64,000 nucleotides of DNA from CAZCGA01 sp964498075 (GTDB lineage Bacteria > Desulfobacterota > Binatia > HRBIN30), in the NCBI GenBank assembly GCA_964498075.1, contig CAZCGA010000007.1, positions 1 through 64,000 on the forward strand, in the 5' to 3' direction. Positions within the stretch are counted from its first letter, which is position 1. Each line of letters opens with the position of its first letter. The notes below the pieces were generated by a model. The model was not told the DNA's origin and did no database searches. It saw only the letters and a program-made list of their open reading frames with translations. Both the position numbers and the translations under genes were made by a program. This document shows, piece after piece, positions 44,442 to 51,721 of this stretch.

Positions 44442-44873
44442 GTGCCATACCGCTTCCTCGAGGACGCCTTCACCGCCGATATCGGCTTCGTCGCGTCGGG
44501 GAGCACGTTGGACGAATGCTTTCAAGCGGCCGCCGATGCCACGCTGGAAGTCATGCTCGCCAACCCGACGGCGCTGCGCGCGTGCGAACGGCGCGCGCTG
44601 CAAGTCGAGCACGACAGCTTGGATCTGGCCTTGCTGCGCTTCCTCGAAGAGCTCGTGTACTACAAGGACGCCGAAGGCCTGCTGCTGCGCGCGGCGAGTG
44701 TGCGCGTCACCCAGGTGACAGGTCGCTGGACGGTCAGTGCGACTGCCGAGGGTGAACCCATCGATGCAAGCCGGCATGAGTTGTCCGCTGATGTGAAGGC
44801 GGTTACAGTGCACCGGCTCGATGTGCGACAGGTCAACGGCGTCTGGGAAGCAACGGTCGTACTGGACATCTGA
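44442..44873 (+). CDS. Archease
   Basis: This 143-aa protein starts at GTG 44442 (VPYRFLEDAFTADIGFVASG). Archease activates RtcB by promoting guanylation and broadening nucleotide use. The N-terminal tract before ADIGF, the central LLRFLEELVYY and the C-terminal VKAVTVHRLDV fit the family. The short gap after rtcB and the partner gene make the assignment firm. The frame open further upstream lies inside rtcB. Confidence 0.9.
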   Translation: MPYRFLEDAFTADIGFVASGSTLDECFQAAADATLEVMLANPTALRACERRALQVEHDSLDLALLRFLEELVYYKDAEGLLLRAASVRVTQVTGRWTVSATAEGEPIDASRHELSADVKAVTVHRLDVRQVNGVWEATVVLDI

Positions 44874-44900
44874 TCGGCTGTTGAAAGAGGCGAAGAGCAC

Positions 44901-44980
44901 CCTTCGAGAGCCTCAGGGTGAGCGGAAGAGTTCAATGGATTCGGGGAGGGGTTCCGTTCATGCTGAGGCTCTCGAAGCAC
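44901..44980. repeat. Inverted pair of CCTTCGAGAGCCTCAGGGTG-type repeats
   Basis: CCTTCGAGAGCCTCAGGGTG (with GAGCGG after) at 44901-44925 and its reverse complement with changes (CTGAGGCTCTCGAAG) at about 44954-44978 make a long hairpin with a loop of about 28 bases. It fills most of the 147-base space after archease and probably acts as a terminator. Copies of the same family lie at 48746-48771 and 54231-54251. Confidence 0.75.
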
Positions 44981-45020
44981 GGGGTGGGGGTTTTCAGCAG
45001 CTTGCCGAGAGGTTTCGGAG

Positions 45021-45848
45021 GTGACCGGCCTTCGAACATTCGCCGCCTGGATCCGCTCGCGCTTTTGGCTGCTGGCGTTCCTGGGCACGGTTGCGGTGCT
45101 CCTGTATCCCCGCGTGCGCGCGCTCGTGCTGGGTGTGGAGGTGACACCGGCGGAGCGCGGCCACAGTGTTGCGCTGCGTGCCGGGTGCTTCAATTGTCAC
45201 GGTCCGAACGGCACCGGCGGGATCAAGAACCCCGGCAGCAAGGACGGTGAGGTGCCCGGCTTCAGCGGCGGCACGCCGATGATGTGGGCGAAGAGCGAGC
45301 CGGAGCTGCGCGAGTACATCCTCGACGGCGCCCCAGCCCGCAAACGCGCGGATCCGCACCATCGCGCCGAGACCGAAGCGCAGCTGCTCGCGATGCCGGC
45401 GTACCGTGGCCATCTCAGCGACCGTGAGGTCGACGATCTGATCATCTACCTGCGCGCCGTCTCCGGCTTGGTTTCATTGCCCGACGATACTGTGACGCAA
45501 GGGCAGGAGCTCGCATACCGCCTCGGCTGCTTTCAGTGCCACGGTCCGATGGGCGCGGGCGGCAGCCGCAACCTCGGGTCGCTGAAAGGCTACATTCCCG
45601 GCTGGTGGGGCAGTGACTTCCGCGACCTGGTACGCAGCGACGACGAGCTGCGCGAATGGATCCAGAGCGGTGAGATCGCGCGCATCCGCGCCAACCCGAT
45701 CGCCAGGTACTTCGTCGAACGGCAGCGCGTCAGCATGCCGGCGTATCGTGCCTTTATCGATGACAAGCAGCTGCAGGCGCTGATGCGCTACGTCCGCTGG
45801 GTCAACGCGGGCGAGTGGCAGAAGAAGCCGCTCGATCTGGGGCACTGA
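45021..45848 (+). CDS. Membrane-anchored diheme cytochrome c
   Basis: This encodes 275 aa from GTG 45021. A single N-terminal membrane span (residues about 13-30) anchors a periplasmic part with two cytochrome c domains, each with a haem site and an MPAY methionine ligand: C56FNCH60 with M125, and C170FQCH174 with M239. The two halves are homologous. Likely an electron-transfer protein of the respiratory chain. It precedes the haem synthesis genes, and the whole run may be one operon. Confidence 0.85.
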   Translation: MTGLRTFAAWIRSRFWLLAFLGTVAVLLYPRVRALVLGVEVTPAERGHSVALRAGCFNCHGPNGTGGIKNPGSKDGEVPGFSGGTPMMWAKSEPELREYILDGAPARKRADPHHRAETEAQLLAMPAYRGHLSDREVDDLIIYLRAVSGLVSLPDDTVTQGQELAYRLGCFQCHGPMGAGGSRNLGSLKGYIPGWWGSDFRDLVRSDDELREWIQSGEIARIRANPIARYFVERQRVSMPAYRAFIDDKQLQALMRYVRWVNAGEWQKKPLDLGH

Positions 45849-45858
45849 GGCGCTGGTA

Positions 45859-45864
45859 GGAGGT
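45859..45864 (+). promoter_or_regulatory. Ribosome-binding site that sets the hemD start
   Basis: AGGAGG lies about 5 bases before the ATG at 45869. An in-frame GTG at 45863 falls inside this site, so it cannot be the start. Confidence 0.7.
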
Positions 45865-45868
45865 GCCT

Positions 45869-46720
45869 ATGACTCATCCCGAGTCAACTCAAGGCCTGCA
45901 CGGCTTGCGCGTCGTTGCGTTCGAGAGCCGCCGCGCCGCCGAGATGGCGGAGCTGATCCGCCGGCACGGCGGCGAGCCCATCTCCGCGCCGGCGATGCGG
46001 GAAGTGGCGCGGCGCGACAATCGCGAGGCGCTCGAATACCTCCGGCACCTGGATGCCGGCAGCGTGGACGTCGTGGTCCTGATGACCGGCGTGGGCCTGC
46101 GCACCCTCGCGCAGATCGTGGCCACCGAATGGCCGCGCCAGCGGCTGGTCACGGCGCTGCGGCGCGCGCAGCTCGTCGCCCGCGGACCCAAGCCGGTGGC
46201 GGCGTTGCGCGAGCTGGGGCTGCAACCGGATATCACCGTGCCGGAGCCCAACACCTGGCGCGAGATCCTCGCCACGCTCGACGCCCGGCTGCCGGTCGCC
46301 GGCAAGCACGTCGCCGTTCAGGAGTATGGCGTCAGCAACGAGGAGCTCATCGCGGGGCTGCAAACGCGCGGCGCGCAGGTGATGCGCGTACCCATCTACC
46401 GCTGGGCGCTGCCGGAAGATCTGGCGCCGCTGCAGGCAGCGGTGCGTGCCGTGTGCGACGGTGCTGTCGACGTCGCGCTGTTCACCAGCGCCACCCAGGT
46501 CTACCACCTGTTCCAAGTGGCCGGTGCCGACGCCGCGGACCGTGTGCGCACCGGCTTCCGGCACATGCTCATCGCCTCGATCGGTCCCGTATGCTCCGAG
46601 GCGCTGCGCGAGCACGGCGTGTCTCCGGATCTCGAACCGGGGCATCCGAAGATGGGGCAGCTCGTTGGTGATGTGGCGCGGCGCGGGCGCGGGCTGCTGG
46701 CGGCGAAGCGCCCGGCTTGA
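45869..46720 (+). CDS. hemD: Uroporphyrinogen-III synthase
   Basis: HemD cyclises hydroxymethylbilane to uroporphyrinogen III. The 283-aa protein shows the two-lobed HemD pattern: FESRRAAEMAELIRRHG near the start, LMTGVGLRTL and, in the second lobe, FTSATQVYHLF and ASIGPVCSEALREHG. The family is poorly conserved, so the assignment also rests on position between a haem protein gene and hemE. The start is ATG 45869, behind AGGAGG. Confidence 0.85.
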   Translation: MTHPESTQGLHGLRVVAFESRRAAEMAELIRRHGGEPISAPAMREVARRDNREALEYLRHLDAGSVDVVVLMTGVGLRTLAQIVATEWPRQRLVTALRRAQLVARGPKPVAALRELGLQPDITVPEPNTWREILATLDARLPVAGKHVAVQEYGVSNEELIAGLQTRGAQVMRVPIYRWALPEDLAPLQAAVRAVCDGAVDVALFTSATQVYHLFQVAGADAADRVRTGFRHMLIASIGPVCSEALREHGVSPDLEPGHPKMGQLVGDVARRGRGLLAAKRPA

Positions 46721-46754
46721 CCCGGCGTGGGGCGTATCGTAGCTACACGGCATC

Positions 46755-47777
46755 TTGAACGACTCGCCCTTCCTCAAAGCCTGTCGCCGCGAAGCCACGC
46801 CATACACGCCGATCTGGCTGATGCGGCAAGCCGGCCGCTACATGCCCGAGTATCGTGCCGTGCGTGCGCGGCTGAGTTTCCTGGAGCTCTGCAAGGATTC
46901 GGACGCGGCCGCCGAAGTCACGGTCACGGCGGCGCAGCGGCTCGGCGTCGATGCCGCGATCATTTTTGCGGACATCCTGCTGATCGTCGAGCCCATGGGC
47001 GTGGGGCTCGAGTTCTCCCAAGACGACGGGCCGGTGCTGCACAACCCCGTGCGCAGCCCGGCGGACGTCGAGCGGTTGACCGAGGTCGACGCGCCGGCTG
47101 CGGTGAGCTTCGTCTACGATGCCGTACGCAAGGCGCGCGCGGCGCTGCAGGTGCCGCTGATTGGGTTCTCCGGCGCGCCCTTCACCCTGGCCTCGTACGT
47201 CATCGAGGGCGGCAGCTCGCGCAACTACGTGCACACCAAGACGCTGATGTACCAGGAGCCGGAAGCCTGGCACACGTTGATGCGCCGCCTGGCCAATGCG
47301 GTGATCGGTTACCTCAACGGTCAGATCGCCGCCGGCGCCGACGCGGTGCAGCTGTTCGACAGCTGGGTGGGCTGTCTCGCGCCCGATGATTACCGGCGCT
47401 TCGTCCTGCCGCACACGCAGAACGTGATCAAAAGCCTCACGCCCGGCGTTCCCGTGATTCACTTCGGGACCGGGACGTCCGGCTTGCTGGAGCTCATGCG
47501 GGAGGCCGGCGGCGACGTGATCGGGCTGGACTGGCGCATCGACATCCGCAGCGCCCGGGAGCGCCTCGGACCCGACATCGGCATCCAGGGCAACCTCGAC
47601 CCGGTGGCGCTGTGTGCGCCGCTCGACGAGATGCGCGACCGCGCGGCGCGCATCCTGGCGCACGCCGGCGGCCACCCCGGTCACATCTTCAACCTCGGGC
47701 ACGGCATTCTGCCGCACACGCCGGTCGACCACGTCATCGCGCTGGTGGACATGGTACACGAGCTGAGCCGGCGCTAA
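46755..47777 (+). CDS. hemE: Uroporphyrinogen decarboxylase
   Basis: HemE converts uroporphyrinogen III to coproporphyrinogen III. The 340-aa protein has the signature PIWLMRQAGRYMPEYR at the N-terminus, the catalytic FADIL and GFSGAPFTLASYVIEGG, and GNLDP and GHGILPHTP later on. The start is TTG at 46755 (MNDSPFLKACRREATP); no ATG lies nearby in frame, and weak initiation may limit expression. It lies 34 bases after hemD. Confidence 0.95.
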   Translation: MNDSPFLKACRREATPYTPIWLMRQAGRYMPEYRAVRARLSFLELCKDSDAAAEVTVTAAQRLGVDAAIIFADILLIVEPMGVGLEFSQDDGPVLHNPVRSPADVERLTEVDAPAAVSFVYDAVRKARAALQVPLIGFSGAPFTLASYVIEGGSSRNYVHTKTLMYQEPEAWHTLMRRLANAVIGYLNGQIAAGADAVQLFDSWVGCLAPDDYRRFVLPHTQNVIKSLTPGVPVIHFGTGTSGLLELMREAGGDVIGLDWRIDIRSARERLGPDIGIQGNLDPVALCAPLDEMRDRAARILAHAGGHPGHIFNLGHGILPHTPVDHVIALVDMVHELSRR

Positions 47778-47798
47778 GCGCGAGGCAACGCCGAGCCG

Positions 47799-48767
47799 AT
47801 GTATGACGCCGTGTTACTCATTGCGTTCGGCGGACCCACCGCAATGCACGAGGTGCGCCCGTTTCTCGACAACGTGCTGCGCGGGCGACCCGTGCCGCCG
47901 GAGCGTCTTGAAGCCGTCGTGCATCACTATGAGGTGATCGGCGGTCGCTCGCCGCTCAACGAGCTGACGTTTCGTCAGGCGCGTGGACTCGAAGCGGAGC
48001 TGCGGGCTCACGGGCCGTCCCTGCCGGTCTACGTGGGCATGCGCAACTGGACGCCGTATCTGCGTGAGACGTTGCAGCGTATGGCGGTGGACGGCGTGCG
48101 GCGCGCCGTCGGCGTCATCCTGGCGGCACACCAGACCGATGCGAGCTGGGGACGGTATGAGCGCGACGTCGCGGCGGCGCGTGTCGAGCTCGGCACGACG
48201 GCGCCGCAGATTGAGTACGCCGACGAGTGGCACGCCCATCCGCTGTTCATTGCCGCGATGACCGACAACGCGAGCGTGGCGCTGGCGCGCCTGGCCGAGC
48301 GCCGTGCCGAGGCCCCCATCGTGTTTACGGCGCACAGCGTCCCGACAGCAATGGCGGCCGCCTCGCCCTATGTGGAGCAGATTGAAGAGTCGGCCCGCCT
48401 GGTGGCCGAACAGGTTGGCCACGCGCGCTGGTCGATCGCTTATCAGAGCCGCAGCGGCAGCCCGCACGAGCCGTGGCTCGAGCCCGACATCTGCGACGTC
48501 ATCCGGCAGCTGGCGACCGAAGGCGTACGCCACCTGGTGGTGGTGCCGATCGGCTTCGTGTGCGAGCATGTCGAAGTGCTCTACGATCTCGACATCGAAG
48601 CGCGGCAGGTCGCGGACGCGCAGGGCATCCAGCTTGTGCGCGCCGCGGCCGTGAACGATCATCCGGCCTTCATCCGCATGCTGGCCGACGTCGTGCGGCG
48701 GCGCGTCGAGTCAGAGCGTGAAGCTGTCGAGGGACGCGAGGCCGACCCTTCGACAAGCTCAGGGTGA
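47799..48767 (+). CDS. hemH: Ferrochelatase (proto- or coproporphyrin type)
   Basis: This enzyme inserts iron into a porphyrin. The 322-aa protein starts MYDAVLLIAFGGP and has the iron-site histidine in FTAHSVP and the glutamate in GFVCEHVEVLYDLD. Whether the substrate is protoporphyrin IX or coproporphyrin III cannot be settled from sequence; its place in a hemE-hemH-hemY run favours asking. The last residues, ADPSTSSG and the stop codon, come from a dispersed repeat (48746-48771) and probably are not part of the fold. Confidence 0.9.
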   Translation: MYDAVLLIAFGGPTAMHEVRPFLDNVLRGRPVPPERLEAVVHHYEVIGGRSPLNELTFRQARGLEAELRAHGPSLPVYVGMRNWTPYLRETLQRMAVDGVRRAVGVILAAHQTDASWGRYERDVAAARVELGTTAPQIEYADEWHAHPLFIAAMTDNASVALARLAERRAEAPIVFTAHSVPTAMAAASPYVEQIEESARLVAEQVGHARWSIAYQSRSGSPHEPWLEPDICDVIRQLATEGVRHLVVVPIGFVCEHVEVLYDLDIEARQVADAQGIQLVRAAAVNDHPAFIRMLADVVRRRVESEREAVEGREADPSTSSG

Positions 48768-48771
48768 ACGG
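48746..48771 (+). repeat. Dispersed repeat at the 3' end of hemH
   Basis: CCCTTCGACAAGCTCAGGGT followed by GAACGG is a copy of the family also seen at 44901 and, inverted, at 54231. It provides the last codons and the TGA stop of hemH and could fold as a hairpin (CCCT with AGGG). Confidence 0.7.
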
Positions 48772-48794
48772 AAGAGAGCCCGGGTCGCGGCGTC

Positions 48795-50225
48795 ATGACA
48801 ACGGAGCACACCCCTCGCGTCGCCGTCGTCGGTGGGGGCATCGCCGGGTTGGCGGCGGCGCATCGCTTGGTGGAGCTGAGTCGCGAGCAGCAGCGGCCGC
48901 TCAGCGTCATGCTGTTGGAAGCGGGACGTCGCCTCGGCGGATCGATCGCCACCGAACGGGTCGACGGCTTCGTCATCGAAGCGGGCCCGGATTCCTTCAT
49001 CTCCGAGAAGCCGTGGGCGCTGCGCCTGTGCGAGCGCCTCGGTTTTACGCCGCGGCTGGTGCAGACGCGCGATGAGCACCGCCGCACCTACGTGGTGCGC
49101 GACGGCGCGTTACATCCGCTACCCGACGGGTTTCTGCTGCTAGCGCCGACGCAGCTGTGGCCGTTGGTGTCGTCGCGCCTGTTCACCTGGCCCGGGAAGC
49201 TGCGCATGGCACTGGATCTGTTCTTGCCGCGCGGGCCGCAACGCCGCGACGAGAGCCTCGGCTCGTTTGTGACCCGCCGGCTCGGGCGGGAGGCACTGGA
49301 GCGCGTGGCGCAGCCGTTGGTTGGCGGCATCTATACCGCCGACCCGGACGATCTCAGCCTCGCCGCGACCATGCCGCGCTTCCTCGAGATGGAGCAGACG
49401 TGGCGCAGCGTGATCTGGGCGATGTGGTCACAGCAACGCCGCGCCCCCGCCGCCGCGCGCGCCACCAGCGGCGCCCGCTGGAGCCTGTTCGTCAGCGTCG
49501 ACGACGGCATGCAGAGTCTGATCGACGCGCTCGCGCAGCGTCTGCCCGAAGGCGTCGTGCGACTCGGGAGCGCGGTGACGGTGCTGCGCCACGAAGGCAC
49601 CTGGAAGCTGAAGGCCACGGACGGGGTGATCGAGGCCGACGCCGTGGTGCTCGCTACCCCGGCACATCAGAGCGCCGGCTGCGTCGGCGAACTCGACCCG
49701 CGCCTCGCCGAGGAGCTGCGCGGCATTCCCTACGCCTCCTCGGCGACCGTGAGCCTGGCGTATCGCACCGAGCAGATGCCACGCGCCGTCGACGGCTTCG
49801 GATTCGTCGTCCCGCTGGTCGAGGCGCGCTCGATCGTGGCGTGCACGTACAGCAGCGTGAAGTACCCGGGGCGCGCGCCGGAAGGGCATGTGCTGCTACG
49901 GGCGTTCGTCGGCGGCGCGTTGCAGCAGGAGCTGTTTCATCAGGACGATGCGGCCATGGCGGAGAGCGTTCGCCGCGAGCTGCGTGACTTGTTGGGTATC
50001 AGCAGCGCACCGCTGCTGACGCGCATTCACCGCCATCCCCAGGCCATGCCGCAGTACCGGGTCGGGCATCTCGACCGCATGGCGCGCATCGACGCGGCCC
50101 TCGCCGATCATTCCGGATTGGCGCTCGCCGGCAACGCCTACCGCGGCGTCGGCATCCCCGACTGCATTCACAGCGGCGAGCTGGCCGCGGAGACGGTGTG
50201 TCGCGGCCTGTGGTCATCACCTTGA
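48795..50225 (+). CDS. hemY: HemY-type protoporphyrinogen/coproporphyrinogen oxidase
   Basis: This 476-aa FAD enzyme has the dinucleotide motif GGGIAGLAAAH (residues 13-23), VIEAGPDSFIS, QPLVGGIYTADPDDLS and the C-terminal FAD-contacting GNAYRGVGIPDCIHSGELAA. HemY uses oxygen to oxidise protoporphyrinogen IX, or coproporphyrinogen III in the coproporphyrin pathway. The preceding hemE and hemH genes give the order used by Firmicutes and Actinobacteria. It lies 28 bases after hemH. Confidence 0.9.
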   Translation: MTTEHTPRVAVVGGGIAGLAAAHRLVELSREQQRPLSVMLLEAGRRLGGSIATERVDGFVIEAGPDSFISEKPWALRLCERLGFTPRLVQTRDEHRRTYVVRDGALHPLPDGFLLLAPTQLWPLVSSRLFTWPGKLRMALDLFLPRGPQRRDESLGSFVTRRLGREALERVAQPLVGGIYTADPDDLSLAATMPRFLEMEQTWRSVIWAMWSQQRRAPAAARATSGARWSLFVSVDDGMQSLIDALAQRLPEGVVRLGSAVTVLRHEGTWKLKATDGVIEADAVVLATPAHQSAGCVGELDPRLAEELRGIPYASSATVSLAYRTEQMPRAVDGFGFVVPLVEARSIVACTYSSVKYPGRAPEGHVLLRAFVGGALQQELFHQDDAAMAESVRRELRDLLGISSAPLLTRIHRHPQAMPQYRVGHLDRMARIDAALADHSGLALAGNAYRGVGIPDCIHSGELAAETVCRGLWSSP

Positions 50226-50270
50226 AGCGTTCCGGGTGGCATAGTAGCTTCGCAAGGGAGTGACACGCCC

Positions 50271-50657
50271 GTGCGAGGACTCATCATTCGTTGGATCACT
50301 ACGGCGTTTGCGTTGTGGCTCACCAGCCTCATCGTGAAAGGCATCCACATCGATGGGCTGTCCTCGCTGTTCTTTGCGGCGGTGGTCCTCGGCATCTTCA
50401 ACGCCGTGTTGCGGCCGCTGGTGCTGGTGGTCACCTTCCCGATCAATCTGGTCACGCTCGGCCTGTTCACTTTCGTGATCAACGGCGCCATGCTCATGCT
50501 GACCGGCGACGTGGTGCGCGGCTTCTCGGTGACCGGGTTCTGGTCCGCGGTCGTCGGCGCGCTGCTGCTCAGTGCGATCAGCTTTGCGCTCAATCTCTTC
50601 GTCAGTGACAGCGGCCACGTGCAGTACCTCTACGTGGAGCGGATCGATCGGATCTGA
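50271..50657 (+). CDS. YvlD/DUF360-type four-span membrane protein
   Basis: This encodes 128 aa from GTG 50271 behind GGGAG. Three or four membrane spans cover about residues 5-22, 30-50, 55-77 and 88-110, with the motif FNAVLRPLVLVVTFPINLVTLGLF between spans typical of the family (PLV, P-x-N-x-x-T-L-G). Often called a phage holin family protein, but no phage genes are near. Function unknown; homologues respond to envelope stress. Confidence 0.8.
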   Translation: MRGLIIRWITTAFALWLTSLIVKGIHIDGLSSLFFAAVVLGIFNAVLRPLVLVVTFPINLVTLGLFTFVINGAMLMLTGDVVRGFSVTGFWSAVVGALLLSAISFALNLFVSDSGHVQYLYVERIDRI

Positions 50658-50727
50658 GAATGAAGAAGACAATAGACGAGCAGACGACAGACAACAGACA
50701 GCGGATTCGAGCTGGACAGAGTCGGTC

Positions 50728-50771
50728 AGCGAAGCGGTCTGTCGTCCGTGCTCTGTAAGCGAAGCGGTCTG
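50728..50771. repeat. Two 14-base direct repeats in the leader of the DUF3237-like gene
   Basis: AGCGAAGCGGTCTG occurs at 50728-50741 and again at 50758-50771, 30 bases apart, just before the ATG at 50776. The sequence upstream (50670-50712) is a run of AGACRAC-like units. The repeats cover the expected ribosome site and could affect initiation, or just be slippage products. Confidence 0.6.
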
Positions 50772-50775
50772 ACTC

Positions 50776-51177
50776 ATGGAGCTCACTCCTCTCTTCACCC
50801 TCACCGGAACTGCCGTCGTCGAGAAGGTCGGGAAGGTCCAGGACGGCGAGCGCATCAAGATCGAGTTCCGCGGCAAGTCTGCCGTGGGCTCGCCCATCGA
50901 GGGCAAGGCCCACGGCTCGAGCTGGGTCTTAATCGGACCGCTCGGCCCGGGCGCGACCAACGCGGTGCAAGAGGTCATCACGCCCGGTGGCGAGCGCGTC
51001 GTGCTCGAGCTGCAGGGCTACACGATGAACGCCAACGGCAAGGGCATGGAGATTCGCACCTGCGGCATCATCCGCTCCAGCGCCGCTTCGTATGCCGACC
51101 TGAACGGTCGGATCGCGCTGGCGATCCAGAAGGTCGGAGCCGACGACGCAGTCACGATCGACGCCTACCGCTTCTGA
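50776..51177 (+). CDS. DUF3237-like small protein
   Basis: This encodes 133 aa, predicted beta-rich: PLFTLTGTAVVEKVG at the start and YADLNGRIALAIQKVG and IDAYRF at the end match the general layout of DUF3237. In this family members are lipocalin-like barrels of unknown role. The match is by pattern only. It is followed after 8 bases by the end of the convergent CBS gene. Confidence 0.55.
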   Translation: MELTPLFTLTGTAVVEKVGKVQDGERIKIEFRGKSAVGSPIEGKAHGSSWVLIGPLGPGATNAVQEVITPGGERVVLELQGYTMNANGKGMEIRTCGIIRSSAASYADLNGRIALAIQKVGADDAVTIDAYRF

Positions 51178-51185
51178 CGCCGGGT

Positions 51186-51617
51186 TTAGTCGTTGCGTCC
51201 GACGGCGCGGCGCAGGGCGCGGATGACGTCCTCGCGCGAGATGATGCCGACGACGCGACGATCGCCGCTGACCACCGGGAAGCTCTTCGTGCGCAGGTCG
51301 ACCATCATCTGGAGCGCGCGCGTCAGCGGCAGGTCGGGAGGCACGGTGACGACGTCTGCGTGCATGATGTCGCGCACGCAGCGCTGCATGAGGGCGCCGT
51401 AATGCGGCAGGACCGACTCGGGCGTGAAGATGAAGTTGTGTAGGAAGTCGAACTTCGTGACGATGCCTGCGAGCCGGTCGTCGCGCACCACCGGGAAGCT
51501 GTTGTAGTCGTAGCGCTCGAACAGCTCCTCCAGCGCGGCGACGGTCAGGTCCGGCGACACCGTGGTCACCGGCGTGGTCATCGCATCGTTTACCGTCAGT
51601 CTGATGAAGCCGTGCAT
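51186..51617 (-). CDS. Two-CBS-domain protein
   Basis: This encodes 143 aa with two CBS motifs, residues about 8-65 (VNDAMTTPVTTVSPDL, FPVVRDDRLAGIVTKFDFL) and about 78-135 (VRDIMHADVVTVPPDL, FPVVSGDRRVVGIISREDV). Such stand-alone pairs bind adenine nucleotides and act as energy sensors for partner proteins. It lies downstream of the P-type ATPase on the same strand, with 104 bases between, and could modulate it; that is inference. Confidence 0.9.
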   Translation of the reverse strand: MHGFIRLTVNDAMTTPVTTVSPDLTVAALEELFERYDYNSFPVVRDDRLAGIVTKFDFLHNFIFTPESVLPHYGALMQRCVRDIMHADVVTVPPDLPLTRALQMMVDLRTKSFPVVSGDRRVVGIISREDVIRALRRAVGRND

Positions 51618-51721
51618 CCTGCCCTCCGGCGGCGCAGCCTAGCACGGAACGCCGTCGGGCTCACTGCCCCAGGCTTGCGTCACTTGGGCCACTCGCTCGG
51701 CCGCTTGAGCTTGCCGCCGCT

